From contig JAAWOU010000018.1 of the NCBI GenBank assembly GCA_022799755.1, positions 1-51,010 on the forward strand: a DNA stretch of 51,010 nt, read 5' to 3'. This DNA comes from Lachnospiraceae bacterium (GTDB lineage: Bacteria > Bacillota > Clostridia > Lachnospirales > Lachnospiraceae). This document shows positions 18,215-25,548 of the stretch, piece by piece. The notes below the pieces were generated by a model. The model was not told the DNA's origin. It saw nothing but the letters and a program-made list of their open reading frames with translations, and searched no databases. A program made the translations under genes and the position numbers. Every line of letters starts with the position of its first letter. Positions within the stretch are counted from its first letter, which is position 1.

Positions 18215-18670
18215 TCATTTCCGCCTTTTGTAGACAACGATTTCCGCGTCCGAACCGTTCTCGCCATACTCGCATACCAGCAGGTAGTTCTCGTCCGCGG
18301 TAAGGCCGTAGCATCTGTCGCTGCCTTTTTTGCGGACCTGATTCCCCAGATAGACTCTGCCGTCGTCCCAGAACTGTATCTCCTGGCCCCCCGGAAGCTT
18401 ATAGGCAAGATTGACGTATGCCCCGTTCAGGGCATTGAGGCTTGTGATTTCCTCCATGTCTTGGATTCCCAGGGCGTTGAATTCCGCGATCAGCTCCTCT
18501 TTCAGCCTGCAGGGTGCTTCAAAGGATCTGCCGCAGTTCTCGCAGCCCTTTTCATCGCAGCACATTGCAATCATGCAGGTACCCCCAAAGGGACGCCCGT
18601 TTGTCTCCGTACATCCGCCGCATTCCTTACATCCGCATTCGCTGCAGTCCAATCCGCATATTGTTTTCAT
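18215..18670 (-). CDS. Cys-rich DUF3795-like protein
   Basis: A 151-residue protein whose first 54 residues carry twelve cysteines (positions 5, 9, 12, 14, 17, 20, 32, 37, 38, 43, 46, 54), beginning ICGLDCSECGCKEC, as in DUF3795. The pattern suggests zinc or Fe-S binding. The C-terminal half is a beta-rich segment (GQEIQFWDDGRVYLG) not typical of the shortest family members. The ATG at 18670 has AGGAGAGAG upstream; the longer open frame to 18721 is less likely. Convergent with the M42 gene. Function unknown. Confidence 0.75.
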   Translation of the reverse strand: MKTICGLDCSECGCKECGGCTETNGRPFGGTCMIAMCCDEKGCENCGRSFEAPCRLKEELIAEFNALGIQDMEEITSLNALNGAYVNLAYKLPGGQEIQFWDDGRVYLGNQVRKKGSDRCYGLTADENYLLVCEYGENGSDAEIVVYKRRK

Positions 18671-18912
18671 TTGTCTCTCTCCTCTCTGTTCTTCCACAGT
18701 GTCTTCTCCCGAATGCCGCATGCCCCGGGAACCTCTCCGGAAACTCCCGCTTCTCCTGTATGAGTCTTGAAATTGTCGGCAGGAATTTTCCGATATGGAT
18801 GAACTGCTTTCTTGACTTTCAGAATCAATTTCTTAGAAAATCTGCCTGGATTTATTTTAGTACATTCCGGACCTTTGTGCAAGCCTTTTTTCGCCGCGAA
18901 CAGTAACGCCTC

Positions 18913-18941
18913 TTGTTCCGCCGGAAATAATCTGCTACAAT
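18913..18941 (+). promoter_or_regulatory. Promoter of the response-regulator/ABC operon
   Basis: -35 TTGTTC (18913-18918), 17-bp spacer, -10 TACAAT (18936-18941), about 50 bp before the TTG start. The 322-bp gap 18671-18992 otherwise shows no gene. A GAACAGTAAC motif at 18898-18907 matches part of the inverted repeat at 2191-2204. Confidence 0.65.
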
Positions 18942-18992
18942 ACTGATAGCCTCGGACAGGCCCTTAGGACCGGGGCGGAATGGAGAACGCAT

Positions 18993-19658
18993 TTGAAGAC
19001 AATACTCATAGTGGACGACGACATACACATCGGAAACATGCTGGAGGAGGCTCTCACCCGGGAAAAATACCGCGTCCTGCGCGCATTTTCCGGCACGGAG
19101 TGTCTGCTTGTACTCTCTGGTACAAGGCCTGACCTGGTGCTGCTGGATCTGATGCTGCCAGGACTGGAGGGGGAGAAAGTGCTGCCGCAGCTGAAAGGGA
19201 TTCCTGTGATCATAGTCAGCGCCAAGCCGGACCCTGACCACAAAGCCCTTTTACTCCTGGAGGGAGCCGCCGACTATGTAACCAAGCCTTTCCACACAAA
19301 GGAGCTCCTGGCCAGGATTGCCGTACAGCTGCGAAGCCCCTCCTCCTGCGGGGAAAGCCCCCTCCTTGCCTGGAACGGCTGCACCCTGGACACCGCCGCC
19401 CACACCGTGAGCATAAATCAAAAAGAAGTCCGGCTCACCCGGACGGAATACGCCATTTTAAAGCTCCTGATGCAGAATCCCTCCCAGGTCATCACCAAAT
19501 CCCGTCTCCTGGAGCGCATCGGCGAAGATACGCCTGACTGCACAGAGAGCTCCCTGAAGATGCATATCAGCAATCTGCGCCGGAAACTGCGGGAGGCGGA
19601 CGGCCAGGACTACATTGAGGCCGTCTGGGGCATCGGCTTCAAGCTCCGCTCCCCGTAA
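18993..19658 (+). CDS. OmpR/PhoB family response regulator
   Basis: A 221-residue two-domain regulator. Receiver domain: acidic pocket D8-D9, phospho-acceptor D52 in VLLDLMLPG, and the Lys of VTKPF near 103. The C-terminal winged helix ends in VWGIGFKL. The start is TTG at 18993, with GGAG seven bases upstream; the nearby ATG at 18980 is out of frame. First gene of a regulator-ATPase-permease-kinase set, the usual layout for sensing and removing peptide antibiotics. The four CTTTACC repeats just past its stop are a candidate binding site. Confidence 0.92.
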   Translation: MKTILIVDDDIHIGNMLEEALTREKYRVLRAFSGTECLLVLSGTRPDLVLLDLMLPGLEGEKVLPQLKGIPVIIVSAKPDPDHKALLLLEGAADYVTKPFHTKELLARIAVQLRSPSSCGESPLLAWNGCTLDTAAHTVSINQKEVRLTRTEYAILKLLMQNPSQVITKSRLLERIGEDTPDCTESSLKMHISNLRRKLREADGQDYIEAVWGIGFKLRSP

Positions 19659-19659
19659 T

Positions 19660-19701
19660 CTTTACCCTATCTTTACCTTTTCCTTTACCGCTTCCTTTAC
19701 C
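19660..19701 (+). promoter_or_regulatory. Four direct CTTTACC repeats, candidate response-regulator binding site
   Basis: CTTTACC occurs at 19660, 19671, 19683 and 19695, spaced 11, 12 and 12 bp, about one helical turn. OmpR-family regulators bind such direct repeats. The site lies between the regulator gene and the ABC transporter genes, so it may control an internal promoter for the transporter. Confidence 0.6.
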
Positions 19702-19775
19702 GTTTCGCGGTAGGATAGACAAAGCAGTCTGGTACCGCGCTCCCACAGACAGACTGCAGAAAGGTATGGTAAAAT

Positions 19776-20690
19776 ATGGAATATGTACTGACAACAAATG
19801 CTCTGACCAAGAGCTATCGACATTTCAGTGCCCTCAGGGGCCTGTCCATGCATGTCCCCAAGGGCGCCATCTACGGCTTCGTAGGCAAGAACGGCGCAGG
19901 CAAGACCACTCTGATCCGCCTGATCTGCGGCCTCCAGAATCCCACCTCCGGCGACTATGTCCTCTATGGCATGCACAGCGGCGAAAAAGGAATCGCAAAG
20001 TCCAGAAAAAGGATGGGGGCCGTGGTGGAGACTCCCTCCATCTATCTGGACCTGACCGCCGAGGCGAACCTGAAGCTCCAGTACCGCATTCTGGGACTTC
20101 CCTCCTACGACGGACTCCAGGAAATTCTCCGGCTGGTAGGACTCCAGGACACCGGGAGGAAAAAAGCCCGGCACTTCTCCCTGGGCATGCGCCAGCGCCT
20201 GGGCATTGCCATCGCCCTGGCCGGCAGCCCGGACTTTCTGGTGCTGGATGAGCCCGTAAACGGACTGGATCCCCAGGGCATCATCGAGATCAGGGAGCTT
20301 ATCCTGAAGCTCAACCAGGAGCATCAGATCACTTTCCTGATCTCCAGCCACATCCTGGACGAGCTCTCCAAGCTGGCCACCTGGTACGGGTTCATTGACA
20401 GCGGACGGCTTGTAAAGGAGATGAGCGCCGCCGATCTGGAATCCGCCTGCCGCAAATGCGTCCGGATGGAGGTTACCGATGTGAGAGCTCTGGCCAGAGT
20501 CCTGGACAGCATGAACGTGGAGTACAAGGTCCTCACGGACACCCGGGCGGACGTGTTCGCCAAGGTCAAGGTCTCGGAGCTTGCGGCCGCCCTGGCCGCC
20601 CAGTCCTGTGAAGTGCTCTCCATGCAGGAGCGCAGCGAGAGCCTGGAAAGCTATTATGTCAGTCTGTTAGGAGGTGGCGAAAATGCGTAA
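19776..20690 (+). CDS. ABC transporter ATP-binding protein (BcrA/lantibiotic-immunity type)
   Basis: A 304-residue cytoplasmic ATPase with Walker A GKNGAGKTT, a Q-loop region MGAVVETPSIY, signature FSLGMRQRLGIA, Walker B FLVLDEPVNGLDP and switch His in ISSHILDEL. The FSLGMRQR signature and C-terminal extension are characteristic of the BcrA/SpaF/EpiF group that protects cells from bacitracin or lantibiotics. It overlaps the permease gene by 8 bp, and a GGAGGT inside its 3' end serves that gene. The substrate is inferred from family and from the flanking two-component genes. Confidence 0.92.
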   Translation: MEYVLTTNALTKSYRHFSALRGLSMHVPKGAIYGFVGKNGAGKTTLIRLICGLQNPTSGDYVLYGMHSGEKGIAKSRKRMGAVVETPSIYLDLTAEANLKLQYRILGLPSYDGLQEILRLVGLQDTGRKKARHFSLGMRQRLGIAIALAGSPDFLVLDEPVNGLDPQGIIEIRELILKLNQEHQITFLISSHILDELSKLATWYGFIDSGRLVKEMSAADLESACRKCVRMEVTDVRALARVLDSMNVEYKVLTDTRADVFAKVKVSELAAALAAQSCEVLSMQERSESLESYYVSLLGGGENA

Positions 20691-21522
20691 ACTTTTATCC
20701 GCTTCGTTCTCCCGTCTGTGGAGAAACAAAGAGTTCTGGGTCTGCATGGGCGTCATGCTGGCTATGGCCGTAGGAACTCTGCTGAACGCCTGTCGAATGG
20801 CCATACGGGATGCCGCACTGTACCAGCAATCCGTCCGCTGCCTGGATGATTACTATTTCCAGTTCGGCCTGTTTATCGGCGGCTTCTGTGCCATCTTCAG
20901 CAGCCTGTTTCTGGGTACGGAATACAGCGACGGCACGCTTCGGAACAAAATCATAGTGGGCCATACCAGAACGGACATCTACCTGGCCAATCTTCTGGTC
21001 TCCTTTGCCTCCACGCTGCTTTTCCTTTTGGCCTGGGCGGCAGGCGCGCTGGTAGCAGTCCCCACGCTGGGATTCTGGAAGATGCCCGCGGACGCCCTGC
21101 TTATGTACTTTGCCGTGGCGATCCTGTTCATAGCGGTCTTCTCTGCCGTCTTCACCGCCGTCGCCATGCTCTGCTCCAGCAAAGCCTACACAGTTGTCAT
21201 CTCCCTGGTCATGTTCCTGGTTCTGATGATCATCTCAGCCAATGTGGACAACAAGCTGGCCGAGCCGGAGATGAACAGCTCTGTGGAGATCAGTGCGGAG
21301 GGGATACAGATGGGCGATCCCCAGCCCAATCCGGATTACCTCTCCGGCGCCAAGCGCGAGGTATATGAATTCATCAATGATTTCCTGCCCACCGGGCAGA
21401 GTATCCAGATGGGCTATCTGAAAATTGCCCATCCTGTGCGCATGATACTGTGCTCCGTCTTTCTCACGGCCGCCGTCACCGGGGGAGGACTGTGGGCTTT
21501 CCGAAAAAAGAATCTGAATTAG
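20683..21522 (+). CDS. ABC-2 type permease of a peptide-antibiotic transporter
   Basis: A 279-residue membrane protein with about six helices, partner of the preceding ATPase. A large hydrophilic loop lies between helices five and six (about 185-245), rich in acidic residues. I chose the ATG at 20683 with GGAGGT seven bases upstream; a GTG at 20674 would overlap that ribosome site. Fits the SpaE/MutE/EpiE-like permease group. Followed after 8 bp by the histidine kinase, so all four genes form one operon. Confidence 0.85.
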   Translation: MRKLLSASFSRLWRNKEFWVCMGVMLAMAVGTLLNACRMAIRDAALYQQSVRCLDDYYFQFGLFIGGFCAIFSSLFLGTEYSDGTLRNKIIVGHTRTDIYLANLLVSFASTLLFLLAWAAGALVAVPTLGFWKMPADALLMYFAVAILFIAVFSAVFTAVAMLCSSKAYTVVISLVMFLVLMIISANVDNKLAEPEMNSSVEISAEGIQMGDPQPNPDYLSGAKREVYEFINDFLPTGQSIQMGYLKIAHPVRMILCSVFLTAAVTGGGLWAFRKKNLN

Positions 21523-21530
21523 GAGCCAAT

Positions 21531-22439
21531 ATGGAAACTCTTCTCATGGCCGCCGTGGGCTGTCTCGCCGCCGTCGTCCTGGCCCTGCTGGTAAAAATAT
21601 ATTTGCTGCACAAGGCCGCGGACGAAATCGCGGAGGCTTTTGCCCACAGGCTGTCTACCGATACCAACACCCTGATCGACATCTCCTCCGCCGACAGGCA
21701 TATGCGAAAGCTGGCGGCTGCCGTGAATGTGCAGCTGCGCCGGCTGCGCGCCCAGCGCCGCCGTTTCCTCCAGGGAGACCGGGAGCTCAAGACCAGCGTC
21801 ACCAATATCTCCCACGATCTGCGCACGCCTCTCACCGCCATCCGGGGCTATTTGGAGCTGCTGGAGGCAGAGGAGACGTCCGAGCAGGTCGGCCGGTATC
21901 TCGCCATTCTCAGAGGCCGGGCACAAGAGCTGTCCCGCTTGACGGAAGAGCTCTTCGCATACTCCGTCATCCTGTCCGGCGCGGACGGCGGGCCAAAAGA
22001 GGACATATCCATAGGCGGCATGCTGGAAGAAAGCATCGCCGCCTTCTACGGCATCCTGCAGGAGCGCCGCATCACCCCCCGTATCCGGATGCCTGAGGAA
22101 AAAGTCGTCCGCAGGCTGGATGCCTCGGCCCTGTCGCGGGTGTTCGCCAACCTCTTAAGCAACGCGGTGAAATACAGCGACGGGGACCTGGACATCCTCC
22201 TGACCCAGGCGGGCGAGATCACTTTCACCAACACAGCCTCCGGACTGAACCGCCTCCAGGTGGGCAGGCTCTTCGACCGCTTCTATACCGTAGAGAACGC
22301 CAGGACGTCCACGGGCCTGGGGCTTTCCATCGCAAGGACGCTGACGGAGCAGATGGGCGGCAGCCTTACCGCCAGGTACGAGGACGGACGGCTCAGCCTC
22401 TGCGTCCGTCTGCCGGAGGATGCGCCTATGGTTACCTGA
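21531..22439 (+). CDS. Sensor histidine kinase of the peptide-resistance operon
   Basis: A 302-residue kinase with a single N-terminal membrane helix (about 4-25) and virtually no extracellular domain, then a coiled-coil dimerisation helix. H-box NISHDLRTPLTAIRGYL, N-box FANLLSNAVKYS and G-box STGLGLSIA are intact. The start ATG at 21531 has AGGAG upstream. The lack of a sensory loop suggests it senses within the membrane or through the adjacent ABC transporter, as intramembrane-sensing kinases do. Cognate partner: the OmpR-type regulator at the head of the operon. Confidence 0.92.
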   Translation: METLLMAAVGCLAAVVLALLVKIYLLHKAADEIAEAFAHRLSTDTNTLIDISSADRHMRKLAAAVNVQLRRLRAQRRRFLQGDRELKTSVTNISHDLRTPLTAIRGYLELLEAEETSEQVGRYLAILRGRAQELSRLTEELFAYSVILSGADGGPKEDISIGGMLEESIAAFYGILQERRITPRIRMPEEKVVRRLDASALSRVFANLLSNAVKYSDGDLDILLTQAGEITFTNTASGLNRLQVGRLFDRFYTVENARTSTGLGLSIARTLTEQMGGSLTARYEDGRLSLCVRLPEDAPMVT

Positions 22440-22446
22440 AAGGCTC

Positions 22447-22475
22447 TTGCCTCCGTCCCCGCCCGGATGTATAAT
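22447..22475 (+). promoter_or_regulatory. Promoter of the nitroreductase gene
   Basis: -35 TTGCCT (22447-22452), 17-bp spacer, -10 TATAAT (22470-22475). Confidence 0.65.
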
Positions 22476-22524
22476 AGAGAGGCTATCGTAACACGCAAAT
22501 CCATTCTCTCAAAGGAGGCAGATG

Positions 22525-23055
22525 ATGAACAAAGTAATCGAGACCATAAGAGAACGAAGCTCTACAAGAGGATACACCGCCCAACCTCTCACGGAGGAGG
22601 AGCTGGACATCCTGCTCCACGCGGGACTGCAGGCCCCCACTGCGGCGAACAGACAGGAGATTCATTTCACCGTGCTGCCCGGCAGTCACCCCATTCTCCT
22701 GGAGCTGGAGGAGGAGAAGAACCGCCTGCGGGAAATCATATCGCCGCCCCACAATTTTTACTACGAAGCGCCTGTTGTAGTCATTATCAGCGCCGACAGC
22801 GCCTATCCCTGGGGCTCTCTGGACGCCGGTATTGCCGTGGAGAACATGGCGCTGGCAGCGGAATCCCTGGGGTTGGGGAATCTGATCATCGGCTGTATCC
22901 GGGACGCCATGCAGGGCGAAAAGAGAGACTATTTTTCCGGCGCCCTGAGATTTCCCTCCTCCTATGAATACAAGATTGCCATCGCTTTCGGCCATAAAGC
23001 CGTTACAAAGGAGCCTCATACCTATGATGCCGCCGCGCAGATTACGAGATTATAG
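22525..23055 (+). CDS. Nitroreductase family protein
   Basis: A 176-residue FMN-dependent oxidoreductase. N-terminal RSSTRGYT supplies the FMN-phosphate-binding Arg/Ser cluster; APTAANRQ and the later ESLGLGNLIIGCI motif are typical. The start is ATG 22525 (GGAGG six bases upstream) rather than the adjacent ATG 22522. Expected to reduce nitroaromatics or quinones with NAD(P)H; the physiological substrate is unknown. Own promoter upstream and a strong hairpin terminator 15 bp after the stop show a single-gene unit. Confidence 0.9.
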   Translation: MNKVIETIRERSSTRGYTAQPLTEEELDILLHAGLQAPTAANRQEIHFTVLPGSHPILLELEEEKNRLREIISPPHNFYYEAPVVVIISADSAYPWGSLDAGIAVENMALAAESLGLGNLIIGCIRDAMQGEKRDYFSGALRFPSSYEYKIAIAFGHKAVTKEPHTYDAAAQITRL

Positions 23056-23070
23056 TACGAAATAGCCGAT

Positions 23071-23102
23071 AAAAGGGCCCCGGCATACGCCGGGACCCTT
23101 TT
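23071..23102 (+). terminator. Intrinsic terminator of the nitroreductase gene
   Basis: AAAAGGG-C-CCCGGC pairs with GCCGGG-A-CCCTTTT, a long GC-rich stem ending in TTTT. Confidence 0.8.
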
Positions 23103-23122
23103 ACCAATTCTTATGAGGGGGG

Positions 23123-23146
23123 AGATAGTGAGTTCATTCACTATCT
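23123..23146. repeat. Hairpin between convergent genes
   Basis: A perfect 9-bp stem, AGATAGTGA / TCACTATCT, with a 6-base loop; function unclear. Confidence 0.4.
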
Positions 23147-23207
23147 GACATTCATATTACAGATTAAATGTGTCCAAATCGTGTCCATTCTCTAATTTAA
23201 ATCTTAA

Positions 23208-23223
23208 AAGGCTGAAAAGCCTT
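23208..23223 (-). terminator. Short hairpin after the secreted repeat protein gene
   Basis: AAGGCT-GAAA-AGCCTT, followed on the minus strand by an AT-rich TTAAGATTTAAAT stretch; a weak terminator for the gene ending at 23260. Confidence 0.45.
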
Positions 23224-23259
23224 CGTAAACTTCTATGAATCGCCTTTGCGTTCCGGAGA

Positions 23260-24645
23260 CTAACCGACTATATTGCCCTCTGCATCTCTGGTTTCCTGAT
23301 ATGATATCGATCCATCTGAATTATATCCGGTTATGGTCACTGTTCCGTCCGCATTATATGAGGTTACTTTTATCTGATTTCCGTCGCTGTCATAATCTCT
23401 TTCAGTGTTCTTGGTTCCGTCCGCATTATACGTAATGGATTTTTTTATTTTTCCGTTGCTGTGATACTCATTTTCAGACTTCTTTGTCCCATCCGCATTG
23501 TACGAAATATATTTTATCATATGTTCTCCGGCACTGTCATATTCGGTATGACTTGTCCTGTTGCCATCCGAATCATATTTATTGCTCTCTATTATTTTAC
23601 CCGACTCATTACGGATTGACTCCCCCCAACTGCCATCTCCCTCTTGATGGGTAGTTTTAAAGATCCGGCCATCTTTATAAATATGTGTTATTACCCTATC
23701 GTACTCTAACTGGGTTAAGATCACCTTAGTAAGTTTTCCCGCTTCGTCATATTCCCTTATGTCCCAACTTGTCACATTGCCGTCCGCATCATAATTAGTA
23801 CTTTTCACCCTATTGCCCGCAGCATCATACTCGGCGTCGGCCCAAGAACGCATTGTGCCGTCTCCGTTATAAATCGTAGACTTCGCCCACTTGCCCGCAG
23901 TGTTATACTCCAATATCACCCACATTGTCAGTTCACCGCTTGCGGAATAATAGCTTCTTCTTATCTCCTGATCTTTTGCGTTATAGTCGGCGATCTGGTA
24001 GCTTCCGTCTTCCTGATCTATTCTCTCACTGCGCTCACCCTTTCCGCTGGTTGCATCGTCAGAGGGTTTCTCTCCCTCAGGCTTCGAGGGATTGGCCGCA
24101 CTGGCCGCTTTCCATGCCCGAACCTGTGCTTCCATGTCCACCACTTCCTGGCTTCTGGCCTCACGGTTCTCCGAAGCGCCGTACTCCTGATAGTGCTTCC
24201 ACAGCGCCAGCACGTCATCCCCGAAGACCTCTTTCAGGTCCGCATATCTCGCGCCGTAGTCCAGGGCATTGAACTCCGTCCCCGTGTCTCTTCCCTCTTT
24301 CGCGCCGTAGGTCAGATAGTGCTCCAGGTACGCGTTCCAGTCGTCTCCGAACGCTTCGTCCAGGTCTCCGTACATGGCTCTGTACTTCACGATGTCAATG
24401 AGCTCGTTCATAGTACGCCCCTCGTTGACCCCAAAGGTGATGAAATGGTTCCAGAGCTTCTCCCTGTCGTAGCCGAACGCTTCTTTCAGATCCTCGTAGC
24501 TGTCCGCGTAATAGTGCTCGTCGAATACGTCCTTAAGCGTGGCTGCGAATGCCTCGCCGCTCAGGCCGAAAAGCATGCTGCCCGCCAGGCCCAGCGCCGC
24601 CGTCCTCCTTACAAATCGTCCCATCCTTGTCCCTTTTTCCGACAT
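23260..24645 (-). CDS. Secreted repeat protein (three Y-DL-AFG repeats plus YD-like repeats)
   Basis: A 461-residue exported protein. A signal peptide with basic start and hydrophobic core ends near GEAFA (about 34). Three repeats of roughly 40-45 residues follow (about 40-160), each with a Y-x-DL-x-EAFG core, an aromatic L-W/Y-x-H segment and YGAKEGR-like end. After a Ser/Lys/Asp linker, about a dozen 20-24-residue units with the pattern YDxxGNxxKxxxYxxDG run to the C-terminus, resembling YD/MORN-like beta-hairpin repeats. No sortase or membrane anchor is seen. The ATG has GGAGG upstream. Function unknown; binding to cell wall or host glycans is a guess. Confidence 0.8.
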   Translation of the reverse strand: MSEKGTRMGRFVRRTAALGLAGSMLFGLSGEAFAATLKDVFDEHYYADSYEDLKEAFGYDREKLWNHFITFGVNEGRTMNELIDIVKYRAMYGDLDEAFGDDWNAYLEHYLTYGAKEGRDTGTEFNALDYGARYADLKEVFGDDVLALWKHYQEYGASENREARSQEVVDMEAQVRAWKAASAANPSKPEGEKPSDDATSGKGERSERIDQEDGSYQIADYNAKDQEIRRSYYSASGELTMWVILEYNTAGKWAKSTIYNGDGTMRSWADAEYDAAGNRVKSTNYDADGNVTSWDIREYDEAGKLTKVILTQLEYDRVITHIYKDGRIFKTTHQEGDGSWGESIRNESGKIIESNKYDSDGNRTSHTEYDSAGEHMIKYISYNADGTKKSENEYHSNGKIKKSITYNADGTKNTERDYDSDGNQIKVTSYNADGTVTITGYNSDGSISYQETRDAEGNIVG

Positions 24646-24697
24646 TTGATTGTCCTCCTCGCCGTGCCGCTTAGCACTTTGGTTTTATTTTAAGGAC

Positions 24698-24725
24698 ATT
24701 TTACCCCCCCAACCTACTTTGTCAA
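24698..24725 (-). promoter_or_regulatory. Promoter of the secreted repeat protein gene
   Basis: Minus strand: -35 TTGACA (24720-24725), 16-bp spacer containing a run of seven Gs, -10 TAAAAT (24698-24703). The G run in the spacer could vary in length. Confidence 0.65.
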
Positions 24726-24768
24726 CCGGTTTTTATTTTATCATTTATTTTTACTAGTTTCGCTCTGT

Positions 24769-25434
24769 TTATTCCGGGTGATAAGGCTGATCTGCGAAAG
24801 CGCCAGGCCTGCAGAGCTCCCCCATGATTCCCCGGTATATAAAGGGCCGCAGGTCTGTGGCGTCCATTTGAAAGCAGTCTTTCGTGGCAATCTCCAGCAT
24901 ATAGGTCAGCAGATGAGAGAAAATGCAGTGTATCATATAATCCATAGGCAGGTCTGCCCTGAGGATTCCCTGTTCCGTCCCCTGCCGCAGGATTTTCCCG
25001 AACACATTGGCCGGCCGATAAGGAGCGAATTCCTCCGTGTTCATCTTATTCCGGATCATCCGGTTGAACTCGGAGTTGCTGGTCATGGTATGGACGAATC
25101 GCAGAAAACTGTGGCTGCAATGCCCTTTCCTCTCTGCCGTATCCAGGAGAAACTTCAGCTGATCCGCAAAATCCGTTCTCTCCTCCAGCTGCTCCCCAAG
25201 CCACCCGAATATCCAGCGTATCTGGCTGACCACAGCGCAGGCCACGATCTCGTCCTTGGTATCAAAGTACTCATAGGCCGTTCCCTTGCCGATCCCGGCC
25301 CGCTCCGTGATGGTGGAGACGCGGATATCCTCCATATCCATGCCCTCCTCCAGCATCTGTATCACTGCCTCATATATCTGCCGCACCTTTGGCGGCACCT
25401 GCCCTGTCTCCTCCAAACCCGTGATTCTGCTCAT
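24769..25434 (-). CDS. TetR family transcriptional regulator
   Basis: A 221-residue regulator with an N-terminal helix-turn-helix (VSTITERAGIGKGTAYEYFDTKDE), typical of TetR, and a ligand/dimerisation domain. Start at ATG 25434 after a GAGGAAAC stretch. It lies 114 bp downstream of the RND exporter on the same strand and is probably transcribed with it, so it likely controls the exporter in response to its substrate; the intercistronic gap could also hold its own promoter. No operator could be recognised. Confidence 0.88.
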   Translation of the reverse strand: MSRITGLEETGQVPPKVRQIYEAVIQMLEEGMDMEDIRVSTITERAGIGKGTAYEYFDTKDEIVACAVVSQIRWIFGWLGEQLEERTDFADQLKFLLDTAERKGHCSHSFLRFVHTMTSNSEFNRMIRNKMNTEEFAPYRPANVFGKILRQGTEQGILRADLPMDYMIHCIFSHLLTYMLEIATKDCFQMDATDLRPFIYRGIMGELCRPGAFADQPYHPE

Positions 25435-25548
25435 AAGTTTCCTCTCCCCTCCCGAATCCTCTCTTTCCCTCTCCGGCACTGACAGTCCCTCCTCCGGACA
25501 GTGCCGTCCCCTGTCCCGCGCCTGCAGCATACTTTTTCATGCCTGCAT

